Source: Tieghemiomyces parasiticus (lineage: Eukaryota; Kickxellomycota; Dimargaritomycetes; Dimargaritales; Dimargaritaceae). Taken from it: 64,000 nt of DNA. The notes under the pieces are model-generated. The model had not been told where the DNA came from and did no database searches. It worked only from the letters and a program-made list of their open reading frames with translations. The stretch is taken from positions 1 to 64,000 of the forward strand of contig JANBPT010000055.1 in the NCBI GenBank assembly GCA_027575765.1, given 5' to 3'. Shown here in pieces: positions 32,911 to 43,797 of the stretch (position 1 is the first letter of the stretch; every line of letters begins with the position of its first letter). Both the position numbers and the translations under genes were made by a program.

Positions 32911-33426
32911 TCATTGCATTGGCGGGCGCAGCGGGATGCGCACATTCCCTCGGCAATCGGTAATATAATACAGTAGACAAGAATGGAGTCGGGAGTGCAC
33001 TATAAAATTAGAAGCCACTTCTTCATCTTCGTTTATCTGGGTGTTTTCGATATCAGACAGACAGCAGATGGACCGGCGAGAGAGGATTTCAGGTACATCA
33101 GGGGTTCGCCGATAGGAAATTCGGTTTAATCGCACTCGATACCTCGGGTGCTCCCCAATCCGACGTGTCTGAACGTTGGCTGTGGGTTTGGGTTCGAATA
33201 CCTCGTATACAATATGCAAACTACCGGTACGCCCATCATACGAAAGTGAAGAACGGTCGGTCAGATTATCAAACTGAGTTTCACCAAGACCCAAATAGAG
33301 TTCTCGCAGGTCCTTTTGCATTCCTGGGAGCGTATTTATCAGGGTGGCCAGTGCAGTGGAACAGCATTGGACATGAGATGATAAAATATATTCATCGTTA
33401 AGATTCATCACGGAGAGTACGGCCAC
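32911..33426 (-). pseudogene. Leucine-rich frame, possible F-box/LRR remnant
   Basis: An open frame of 171 codons reads ALATLINTLPGMQKDLRELY then LGLGETQFDNL and EVFEPKPTANV. The regular spacing of Leu suggests LRR-type repeats as in fungal F-box proteins, but no F-box or full repeat consensus is visible. Upstream the coding-like sequence (NTLILNELGGRTLRDES) continues in another frame, suggesting a frameshift. It may be a broken gene or a small hypothetical protein. Confidence 0.3.
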
Positions 33427-35105
33427 CCAGCTCGTTTAGAATGAGGGTGTTGCCAGTGTCAATATCACTCTAAGGGTCACTGACCACAGGCTGCTGGGTA
33501 TGGCCCAAACGAAATGCTCATTACCGCCGTAGTGTCGGGCCAACGTATTTGGCTCTTCGCAGTCGATCCCCCCGACCGAATACCCGAGGCACTGCTTTCC
33601 AGTGCCGTGTCTCACCGTATCTCAAGGGGTATAATATCGGAAACCCAACAGATTGACGGCCTGGGGCACACAACTAGGTAAAAACCTGCTGACCAGTACC
33701 CATATTGGAATGGCGCTGAATAATGGATCACCCCTGCCCCTTAGCAAGAAAATGGGGGCGCCAGGTCACTTTTCTAGGCAAGCAGGGAATATGGAGCCAC
33801 CGTCGTAGCCATCCTACGTAGCGGGTTAAGGCGCACAGCATCGCTGGTCATCCGGCAGGCTAAAATTGACATGAAGGCGCTGAGATGACGGCTGCACCTT
33901 GTCAGTTCCCCACGACCCACCCTGCAAGACAGCACATTATCCCCCCGGAGGGAGTATGCTAGGGCCAATCGTTGTGAAGGGGTAGGCAAAAGCAGTGATG
34001 AGCAACCATTCCATCCGATTACGGTCACGCAACGACAAGGGGAGTGGGTGACTCGTCACAGCTGATTGTCTCCTCGTGAGAATGCAGACAAGGGCGAAGG
34101 TACGTCGAGCACGGCACCCTGGCAGACTGCGAAGTATGGGACGGGAGCGGACTGTCCTCGTGGGGGATCCGCTTTTAACTACTGCGAGACAGACGACCCT
34201 GCCTAGCTGGACCAGGTCAGGTAAGTCCCCATCTAATCCTAGCAATCGTTTATGAAACGGGCCCAAGGCCTATGACATCAATGGCGGACATATCTATCCC
34301 AGGTGTGGGCCATCAGTTTTGGGGAGGGACCTGAGAGATAAAATACCTTTGGCAACTCTTTCGTAATCACTTCGATACTTGCTTAACCATGAAGGGTGAA
34401 GGGGACGGGGGGTTATCAAGCTGGTGGCTACCTAATAAAGAGATCAGCAGAATGTACAAGCCAAATCGTGATTGCCTTGCTACAACTTAAGAGCTGTGCA
34501 AGGTTCGGGGAAGGTAAGAAGCATGTCGACCAGATCCATTTTCGGGGTCAATAAGTGCGGGTGAAGAGGGGTCAAGGCGGCCGTAGTGTTAAATAGGGTG
34601 GTGAGGTATTGACCACTGGGTTATTTCAACCTCTGTGATCGACTCCAAACCAAAACAAGGTTGATCTGTGCGGCCCATGCGGCACCACGCGGTAAGTGGG
34701 AGTCGATCCGTATCAGGTCTTTACAGTAACCGACCCAGGTGTGTTTGAAACGATACCGCCGGGCTTCCTAAGCAGTGGCGGGAATTTTACGCGGCCAGCT
34801 CGTTGTGGGGTGGCCAGAAGGTGTGGCTTTTTATCACTTCACCCCTTTTTTAGTTTTGGCAAGTACTTAGAAAAGACGGATAGCTGGGCCATCCTCTCGA
34901 TGTTGCAAGTAGAATTCGAGGAGCTTGACGGTAGGATACCTCACGGGGCGTTTTGGTGGTGGTACCATTGGTGAGGTGACATAATTTTACTCAACGGCGA
35001 CGTACTGCCTGCTGTTATACAGGGGGGGGGGAATTGCTGGTTAATGAATCCTGATATGGGTGGAGCATAACGCCCTGGGCCACCCGAAGCATACCAAACG
35101 ACTAT

Positions 35106-35360
35106 TCATTGTGGCCTTGGGTTAATCAAGCACACTTTAGGTGTGGCTACGGGTGGATAAGAGGGTAAGTTAAAGTCCCGGCCAGCGAGTGTGCTTTTGG
35201 GTAAATGAAGAACGCGGATCGGAATGGCAGGCAGAGCGCGATTGGGGAGGCGGAGGTCTGTCAGTAGAATAGATTCGATATCGTTACTGTCCAGCCATTG
35301 GGTAATGCCATTATGGACGGGTGGGTCTAAAGTATTAGGATAATAACCCCGGTATACCAT
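35106..35360 (-). pseudogene. Second leucine-rich remnant
   Basis: An 84-codon frame reads ITQWLDSNDIESILLTDLRL then IPIRVLHLPKSTLAGRDFNL, a pattern like leucine-rich repeats. No start context and no neighbouring exons were found. Probably the relic of a gene of the same type as at 32911-33426. Confidence 0.28.
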
Positions 35361-38300
35361 TCGCTATTAGAACGGTATAGTAATGAATATAATTAAGTAT
35401 GTCAGAGAACCAACGCGCCTCTACGGTAAGGTGCAAGTTAAAGGTGCCTCTGATCTTCAATTCGAAGACGATCCAAAGGGTGAGGTCGGGGACCAGATCC
35501 GGTGGTTAAGTGGCCAGTGGTACCAGCCAACGCCCGCTAAGAGGCGGTTCTAGGGAGAGGCGCTGCGACGGTACATGGTTGCTGGATTCTGACAAACTTC
35601 ATTTCAATCAACTTAACGGACCGGTTACAATGCTACTCGGTTCACCGCTACACTTGCATGTCAGGTTGGGGTAGGCATGCTCGATGGTGGTGTTAGCCCA
35701 ATCTATTATCCGCCCATACCGATTAAATATTATATTTATAGACGAGCTTGTTGGAACGTTCGAAAAAGAAAACGGCAGTAGTGGTAGCACGATCAAGTTT
35801 CGCGGAATAAGTCAGCACCCCAATCTAGTACAATGATTGAGTTCGTTAGTGCAACTGACAGCGTACCACCGTTTCTCAAACGGTAGCAGCCTGCCCTTTA
35901 GGAGCCCACCAAAGTCGACGGAAGGCAATTTGTGGACCGGAGATTTAGTCTGGCCGACCGGTAGGGGTACATGGTATCGGCTTGTTGAAGGTGAAGACGT
36001 CGAAAGATGGGACGGTAAGGGCAGAGATCGGAGACGAATAGGGCGTGTGATGAAGTTATGGGAAGAGGGTGTTAAAAGAGAGAATGGGGGATAAGGGTTG
36101 ATAACTGCGCCGATTCAGTTGGCATGGTAGCCGATTCGCGTGGCAACCCTCAATGCCGGCCCTTGCCAAATTCAGCCGTCACGAGGATCCCCCCCACCAC
36201 ACTCTTTCATTACATAGGATGCGCTCTTGATGGCCAAGTAATAGAACGCACCAAAAATTGGGGGATTATACCCGCAGCACGGCATTTCGCCCCCCTCCTC
36301 TCTGCCCTTCACGCTCGGTGGCTTCAATGCCAACATATCAACTGGTGAAATACTTACCTTGGCCTCGCCATCGTCGAATACAACACCGGATAACGTTATG
36401 GCGGTCACAGGTGAAACTTAGGCAAAGGCAGCTACCCCCACCGACTATCCTCAACTAGTGGGTAGTACCAGGTCATCCGCGGTCAGCCTCCAGGCCCGTA
36501 AAACGCGTCATTTGCGTATTCCTTCCATCACTACCCCTCCATCCCTCGTAACCTTGCCTATACCTTGGTCAACTACTGCATGTTGGACGACATTCTGCCC
36601 GGCGGCATCTCATTACGACATTCCCGTGGAAAAGGAGCTTCTATTCAGTATCGTTTTTTAACTTTTTGATGAAAAATGGTCTATGACCGACCATCTTTGT
36701 TCACTATATAGATACCCTATTGAAGCCATGGGTCAGGTATGATGTTTATTCAATCCAACTTCATATCGAATGAAAGTGTAGGGTGCGGGAAGATATTATG
36801 CATTTATGTAGTCATCGTGCATGGGAAAAAATATGAACGAATATGGGTTATAGAGCCACTGCCAGTTCTCCCACCATGTGAGTATTAAAAGTAAGTTTTA
36901 GTGACAGACGCCGACGCAGTTGTCTCTTTCGACGATTCCTGGGAATCCAGTTACAAAACGAGTCATCTGATACGGCGGAGGATAAGGCAGCCCTATTTAC
37001 CAGAGGCGGCGTACTGAGCGCCGCTTGGCTTGTGGCATCCCGTGTATATGTAAAGTAGAAGTGGATTGTATCCACAAAAGGGGCACGGAGATCTTGAGCC
37101 GGGGCGATATACTAAAACGATGCTGGAAGGGGTTTCATTGGTAAAACTGGGACTATGGGGCCAGGCAAACGGTGTCCATTGTTACCGCATCAATCAAAAT
37201 TATCGGTATGGCTCAGGCAGGAACTGGACAGTGTTTTCGAGACGAGCGTGGCGGATCGACAGGCAGTTATTTACAACCCCGTCGGCATGTGGGGGGTTCA
37301 AACCAGGCACAGTTGGGACCTCAACCATTCGTGTAATTGCGGTGGGGGTGCCCAATGTCTGGTGAGGATACTGTCACTGACCTTTAAGGTTGGTCCCCGA
37401 TTATGGTCACAACCGAGGTCGGCATGTGCACACAGTAGTATCTTTCCATTGGCAGCAGCGGTAATTTGCTTAGTAAACCATCCCTTTAGAGGCTTACTTG
37501 GTGTACAATAAAGAGTACGGAGGGTATCGGAAAGATGATGGAAGATAATGGACTTCGTCACAGAAAGGGCCCCGCCACGGCCCATTCCGTGGCCAGGCCA
37601 TCCATCCCCTAAACTGTTGACCACGTAGGTATGGAAGACTATACGGTCAAAAGTGTGACTTTGACTAACCAGAGGAAGAGTGAGGAAGACAGGCTCCCAC
37701 TAACTGTTGGCAAAGGTGTTGGACAGTGACCTTTTTTTTCCCATAACTCTTTTCTAACGAACTATACCAACTGTGAAGGTTCAGGATGAAATCCAATGCT
37801 CCGTAGGGGGTCGAAGAGTCGAGTATGGGATCTGGAACAATACAGAAGCGGACCCAGTCCACGGTGAACATCGGTCAGGAAAATGTTTTTTATACATAGT
37901 CTAGTTATATCATGGCGGCCAAGGTCTCATCCCATCCAATTGACTGGCAGGGACGAGGCGGCGGAAAGACCAGCGGCAGGCGTAGTGACGAGGGTATACT
38001 GGTATAGGAAGAAGAGGAGAGGAGAGTAAATCAGCAACGCCACCGTCCTAAACATGGTATGAATTAGAAGGCTTAAAGCAGGCGCCCTGGTAAGGAAGAT
38101 GCTAAGCAACTGCGAAGGAGTATGAAAGGTCAGATACACAGAGGCGTCGTGGTGGTACGGGACACACACGGTCTCAGAAATAAGAGGCGGCCCTTTCGAG
38201 TTATTCACAGCCGGCCCTAGGGTGTGAAAGCCACGACCGCAGACTCATTCGGCCAGATAGGCCAGCACCAGTCGGGCCTACCTACCCCCTACTTCGGCCA

Positions 38301-38988
38301 CGCCTCCGCCCATCCTGTGCCCCTCTGAATCAAGGCGATACATCAGCGAGCCACCGATGAGGACTTCAGCCACTAACCCCGCTAGGTAGGTGGCTGATAG
38401 AGAGTGGGGGCCAGTAACAGGCAATCTCTGCCTACCTCTATTTCCGTCTTTATCGAGCTCCCCTATTGTAACCGCTGGTGTAACGCCAGATAAACTGTTC
38501 AGCGAATGGCCTATGTCGGGCTGGACCATAAGATAGCGGAGAGGGTGCCTAATAGTCCTCCCCAATAAAAGTGAGGAGGAAGGCGTACAGTCGGTGGGTT
38601 GACGCGAGCTGGGATGGCTATATCAAGTGAAGGGAGACAGTGGAAAAGCGCTGGGAGAGGGTGGTAGTGTCCTAGAACGTAGTACCGGTACCACGGCTCA
38701 GCGCCCCTAACGTCCGTGCTTTGAGCAAGGAGTTGCAAATGCTGCGATCGGGCAGTCGTAAATGGTTAAATTGCACTAGGCATTAATGGAGGGATTCGAT
38801 TCGACAGGTTGCAGCGGCGCCCTCCCTTCTTTCACCCCTTAATCACTCGTTTGTACGCTCATCTCCTCCTTTGAGGTAAGAGGGATCCGCGACGCGAACG
38901 TGGTCATGAAGGATGTAAGGGAGTAAAGAGGTAATGTGTAGCCAGGCCTGGGCCTGGCCGGTGACGATCAATCCCTGCGGGGAATAGT

Positions 38989-39000
38989 GGGGGGGGGGGG
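38989..39000. repeat. Poly-G run of 12
   Basis: The longest of many G or C homopolymer runs in the non-coding parts of the window. Confidence 0.85.
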
Positions 39001-40418
39001 TGGAGCGCAACACGATGACTAACTAGGTTAAATTAAAACCCGAGCATTCGGACCGACGATGACTACAGTCTCGATCCCCAGAGCCAGTTTGCAGCATAGC
39101 CTTTGCCGCGTTAATTATCTGGCGGTGGAAATCATAAATTCGGCAGGGTTAGGGGACGACTTCATACCGTTTCCTATGTCACATGTTTTGCGACGGAGCG
39201 GGGGGGGGAGACTACATGACTCCTTTGTCAGCTAAGCCCCGTGGGCAATTGGCAGCTAACGAACACCGCCTACAGCCCAGGACAGGCGGAAGGTACTTCC
39301 CAGGTCTAGGGCCACTGGCATGCCCAGACCTTCAATCCACCCTGGCAATGACGTGGCCCAGAGTGGGGGGGGTCGGGCCGGGTGAAATGGGAGCGGGGGG
39401 TGGTAACATTCATTGGCAAACCTGGTGGTTTTCGGATCGGGTAGGGAGGGCGCAAAGGAGGTGCCATGGTAGGGGCACCACTAAAAAGAGGGTCAGGCCG
39501 GGTGTCCGGATAGGAACTAAATAGATCACCCCTCTTTCCCAGTCGCTGGCCTTACCTGGCAAGCCGAAAATCCAGCACGGTCTTAAAAATTACGAGACGT
39601 CGACCTGAATACTCGCTGAGGTTTACAGGGACAGATCGTCCACCTTCTCTCCCAGCTCTCCCCATTGGATTAGTCCGAGCGGGTACCGCTTCCGAGCACC
39701 ATGAATAATATCCCAAGTCGCGATGGCGTGTACAGATGTGGGCGGGTAAGGGGGAGCTTTGGGACGGATTTAGTCTTCACCGTTTCTGCTCCTACCGTAC
39801 CTACGGGGGGTAGCCTGTTTCCGGCCCCACAAGTGCCCCCTTGTTTCGTTGCAGCCACACTAACCCTTCCTAAGGGGAGGGGCGAACCATTGACAGGTTG
39901 ACCCCCCTCGTCATCCTCTGCTCTACCTACCGGTACGCTCATTGCCCCACTCAACCGTCCGTCCGGCTCGGTAGGTATCCCACCGAACTACAATGTATGG
40001 TCTACGCCCTACATCTCTAGCGTTATGGTGACTTACCAACGGTCCACTTGACAATGCAGAAACCTACTTTATCACCCAGTTTGCAGCTGAAGAATACAAC
40101 AAACCGGTGATAGCTTCAACCTATGTCGTGTCGTACGGATGGGCCGGAGCCCGCGGATCAGGCCGAGGATGTTTAACCTATCCACTTGCTCTCGCCCTTC
40201 ACCCCCCCTCTTTAACCCACCCGTGCACAGACGGTAGTACAGGCGCTGCCGCTCCGGCGGACGTTTTTAGTCGCCGCCGCGAATTCCCGGCGACACCGTT
40301 GGCCTATTTCCAGTGGCATTGGTAACTGGTGCGGCCGAAACGGTATCACGTCACGCGGTCGCAGTAACTCCCTCTCATCATCCTAACCCACCTGTTCCCC
40401 GCCCTCTCCGCCTCTCAG

Positions 40419-40496
40419 TTGGAACTACAGGGCCGATTAGACCTGGCCGTCAGAGCCATCAAAGCCAAGCGGGAGAATAAGGAGGAGGCGTCCTAA
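40419..40496 (+). other. Candidate terminal exon of an unidentified gene
   Basis: A pyrimidine-rich tract ending CTCAG at 40418 is followed by 26 in-frame codons to TAA, giving LELQGRLDLAVRAIKAKREN then KEEAS. The charged amphipathic helix looks genuine. Another exon-like piece near 40045-40103 reads LDNAETYFITQFAAEEYNKP. I could not build the full gene. A start near 39702 (MNNIPSRDGVYRCG, donor GTAAGG) is possible. Confidence 0.35.
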
Positions 40497-41886
40497 TGGT
40501 TCCCACTCGTCCAAGGTCGTACCGGTCGCACGGACGGCAGCCCTTCGCGGCCTTCCACAAACCTCTTCTTCAGAAGACCTTAATCACACCCCCACCATCT
40601 GGTACTCCGCGACCTTCCGTTGACCACTTTATTGGATAGACGGCCTAGGGCTTGTTCCGGGTGGGAGAAAGCGGTGGAGTCGGCAGCCCAGAGTTAGCAG
40701 GTGACCGAGGAGCGGCCGCGTTGTGGTGGACGTAGCCGCGGATTGGATATCGTTGGCGGGGGCCATCGCTCGGCTATCCGCCCGCCTGCAAGTCTTCACT
40801 TGGGATAGGCCAACCTCTAATGTTTGCCCATCAGAACCCGCGTCGACTGGATGGAGAGCAATCTCACACACCCCCGGCGGTAGAAGCCGTGGTGGCCACA
40901 ATGGAACTTGACGAAGGTACCCTGTACCGTCACGCCCCTCCCCCTTCATCACTACTACAGTCCAGTCGCATTGGGGATCAGGACGGGCGCAGTGAGAGTC
41001 GGGATTATCAGCTGAATTCGTCTTTACTACAAAGGGGCTCACTTTCTCAGGAGGGGGTAGGGACAGCAAGGTAAATGGGAGGGTGAGATAAGGGGGGGGG
41101 GTGTAGGTTATATGGGGGCGGGTATCTAGGTTGGATCGGCCTGTGTGTTCGCCCTCCCTTGTTTCCTGACCTGAATCGGTCGGCTGTTGTTGAGTAATTT
41201 GGGGCGCGGTAACCATATGGGGGAGGCGGGAAGGATGGGGGTCGTTAGTAAATAGCTATGCCAGTCGCCTCGATAATGTGGACAGTTAAGATAGGGAAGG
41301 CTGGGGAGAAAGTGGTGCTCGCCGCAACGCTTGGTGTAGCACAAGGTGTAGCCCACAATTGACAAGTATGTGGGTGTGCTTCACCCGTCACTTGCAGCGC
41401 CCCCCCCATTCGCCCTCTCGCCACCTGTGCCCACACGGGAAGGCGAAATGGAGAGGGGTGGCCTCTCCCCACTTCTTTTTCTCACCCACCTCGCGCTGGC
41501 GCCCGTCCGCTCCCTGTACCGAATTCGCCCTTGAAGCCAATCACTACGTCGGACCTGGTCCACTAGAAAAAAATTATCTGGTGCTATCCCACTTTCCAGT
41601 CGTCCCCCACGGGACGTGGCCTCGGCATATAAATACCCAGACCCCCGTCAACTCCTAGATCACCACATCCGCCCAACTACCTCAAAGTTTGTCTCTCGCC
41701 TTTTCCTCCAGCATCTGCCGTGACCGCTCCCAGCACCAAACCCACTTACTGAACAATTACCTTCCCTTTATTACCACCATAGCCTTCCTTGCTCCATTAC
41801 CAGCGTAGTTACTGCGCTCCCCCCGCCACTGTGGTCATTATCCCGCCCGCCCATCTCCTAGTCAATTGCTTGGTCTCATCGTCATC
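40497..41886. other. Intergenic region upstream of dienoyl-CoA isomerase
   Basis: A 195-codon frame on the - strand (40629-41216) overlaps this region. Its composition (Pro/Thr/Arg-rich, no motif) does not convince me it is a gene. A run of ten G lies at 41092-41101. Confidence 0.35.
41628..41635 (+). promoter_or_regulatory. TATA box
   Basis: TATAAATA about 250 bases upstream of the dienoyl-CoA isomerase start, followed by C/T-rich DNA without an obvious competing ATG-led frame. Confidence 0.45.
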
Positions 41887-43797
41887 ATGGCCGCAGGCAG
41901 CCCTTACGGTGCCTTCCAGTGCATCACCGCCACCTTTGCGACTGAATCCGTCCTGACAGTCCAACTCAACCGGTCGAAGCAACGTAATGCCATGAATCCT
42001 CGGTAAGTCCGCACCCCCCAAGCGTGGTAAATCACGCCCCTCCGTTCTCCAACGTATTATATTCTGTCGACTAAAGGCCACTGGTGACGGTATCCCTGCA
42101 AACCAGGCACCCTTGACCCTCGGTCACATGGCGACGGGAGGCGGCGGTAATTACTGGGCGAGGTGAAGGCCCAAATTCTTTCCTCAACCTACGCCGTTGT
42201 CCCCCGCCCCCTGCGTCCGACCCGCAGGACCACCTCACCACCGTGGTTTCTACTGACTGCACGACTCTCTCCGGACGAATTCTTCGGTGCTGCAGGGGTG
42301 AAGCGGTAGCCCGGACTCTATTTGTCTCCTCCCCACAGCCCTGGCTATGGCCCGAGACCTGCCCCCTTCCCTTTCTGATGGCGACAACGCCATCGAACCC
42401 CACGTGGCCGAGCCACCGCCGCACCCGTTTGGTCTACCTCTCCCACCTCACCTCACCCCTTAGCACTCACTGAGACCCAAGTCCTCTTCTCCCGCCCCAT
42501 CCCTATACCCTGTACCGCACCCTTTCCTACGGGCTGGCCCCTCACGCTTTCCCCTCTTAAACACCCCTTACTTACAGCATGTGGGATGAGATTGGGGAGT
42601 GCTTCCGAGCCGTTCGGGCCGATCCTGATGTGCGTGTCGTTGTTCTTTCTGGGAGCGGCGGAGCTTTCTCAGCCGGCTTGGACCTTAAAGAGTCTCCGTC
42701 AGACCTTCTGTCCAGTGGCAACCGCGACGCCAGTCGGCAGGCCTACCGCTTGCGCACCCTTGTGCTCAATCTCCAGGCCAGCTTCACCGCCATTCAGGAC
42801 TGCGATAAACCCGTCATCGCTGCAGTCCACGGCGTCTGCATCGGTAGCGGGGTGGACATGCTCACCGCCTGCGACATTCGGTACTGCTCAGCCGACGCCA
42901 TATTTAGTGTCAAGGAGGTCGACCTTGGCCTGGCCGCCGACGTGGGCACCTTGCAGCGGCTGCAGAAGGTCGTGGGCAGCGACAGTTGGGTGCGCGAGGT
43001 GTGCTTCACCGCCCGTCACTTTGGCAGCGACGAGGCGCTAATGCAAGGGCTCGTCAGCCGCGTGTTCCCCAATCCCCAAGCCTTAACTGGTAGGTACTTG
43101 AGCCAACCACATTGCCGTTCCCTTGATTAAGGGCCTATCAGAGCCAATGCTTGGTGCCGAATAAGGGGGGCTTTCAGTCACTACCGCTGACTTGCTCTTG
43201 TCCATTCTTTCTCACCCCGACTTCCCCTCCCGATGTACCCCTTTCACTGCTATACAAGATGCTGCGTTGGAGCTGGCCACGTCGATCGCTGCCAAGTCCC
43301 CAGTTGCCGTCATGGGCACCAAGTAAGTTACATCTCGACGCTGTACCATATCCATCCTGACGGCTCTGGCCGGCCGCAGACACCCACACACATATGGGTA
43401 CCTCACATACAGTCCACGACACAGCCACTGACCCCTTAAACTACCTATTTGTATGTATATTTTCAAAATTCTTTCCCGCTCTGTTCCACAAGACACCTGC
43501 TTAACTACTCCCGTGACCACACCGTGTCGGAGGGACTGGCCTACACTGCCGTCTGGAACGCGGCCATGCTACAGTCCAAGGTAAGAACGCTAGCCAATTT
43601 GTCTAGCACCGCAGTTGTCCCATTTCTACATTTTAGCGTCGCTAACGAGTGGGATCCGCCCCACGGTTGACTAAACCTGGCAATTCCCCTCCCCCTCCAT
43701 CCCTCCTTCCCTCAACTCTCCGACGCACCGACAGGATCTTACCAAGGCTATCGCGGCTGGTCTAACCAAAAAGCCCACCACTTTTGCCAAACTTTGA
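41887..43797 (+). CDS. Delta(3,5)-delta(2,4)-dienoyl-CoA isomerase, peroxisomal
   Basis: Five exons, 41887..42002, 42578..43089, 43259..43322, 43493..43580 and 43735..43797, sum to 843 bases, 280 residues. It is a crotonase-fold enzyme closest to ECH1. The motif set is LNRSKQRNAMN, SGSGGAFSAGLDLKE (oxyanion hole), HGVCIGSGVDMLTACDIRYC and SVKEVDLGLAADVGTLQRLQ. The last carries the Glu and Asp specific to dienoyl-CoA isomerases. KSPVAVMGTK and RDHTVSEGLAY follow. The reaction shifts double bases of the dienoyl chain so unsaturated fatty acids with odd-position double bonds can enter beta-oxidation. The C-terminus AKL is a type-1 peroxisomal targeting signal, so peroxisomal location is expected. 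The first intron is long (575 bases). All phases close. Confidence 0.93.

Larger units (their letters stand above)
31967..40418. other. Large gene-poor region 32.0-40.4 kb
   Basis: No complete gene is supportable over more than 8 kb. It contains two leucine-rich reading-frame remnants (listed separately), runs of G of 10 and 12 (35022-35031, 38989-39000) and many short frames. AT content is higher than in the genes. Confidence 0.45.

Noticed and set aside
33180..33205. T-loop-like GGTTCGAATACC
   Set aside because: No acceptor stem or anticodon arm could be paired around it on either strand.
40629..41216. 195-codon frame on the - strand
   Set aside because: Pro/Thr/Arg-rich with no motif or plausible splice structure; not enough support to call a gene.
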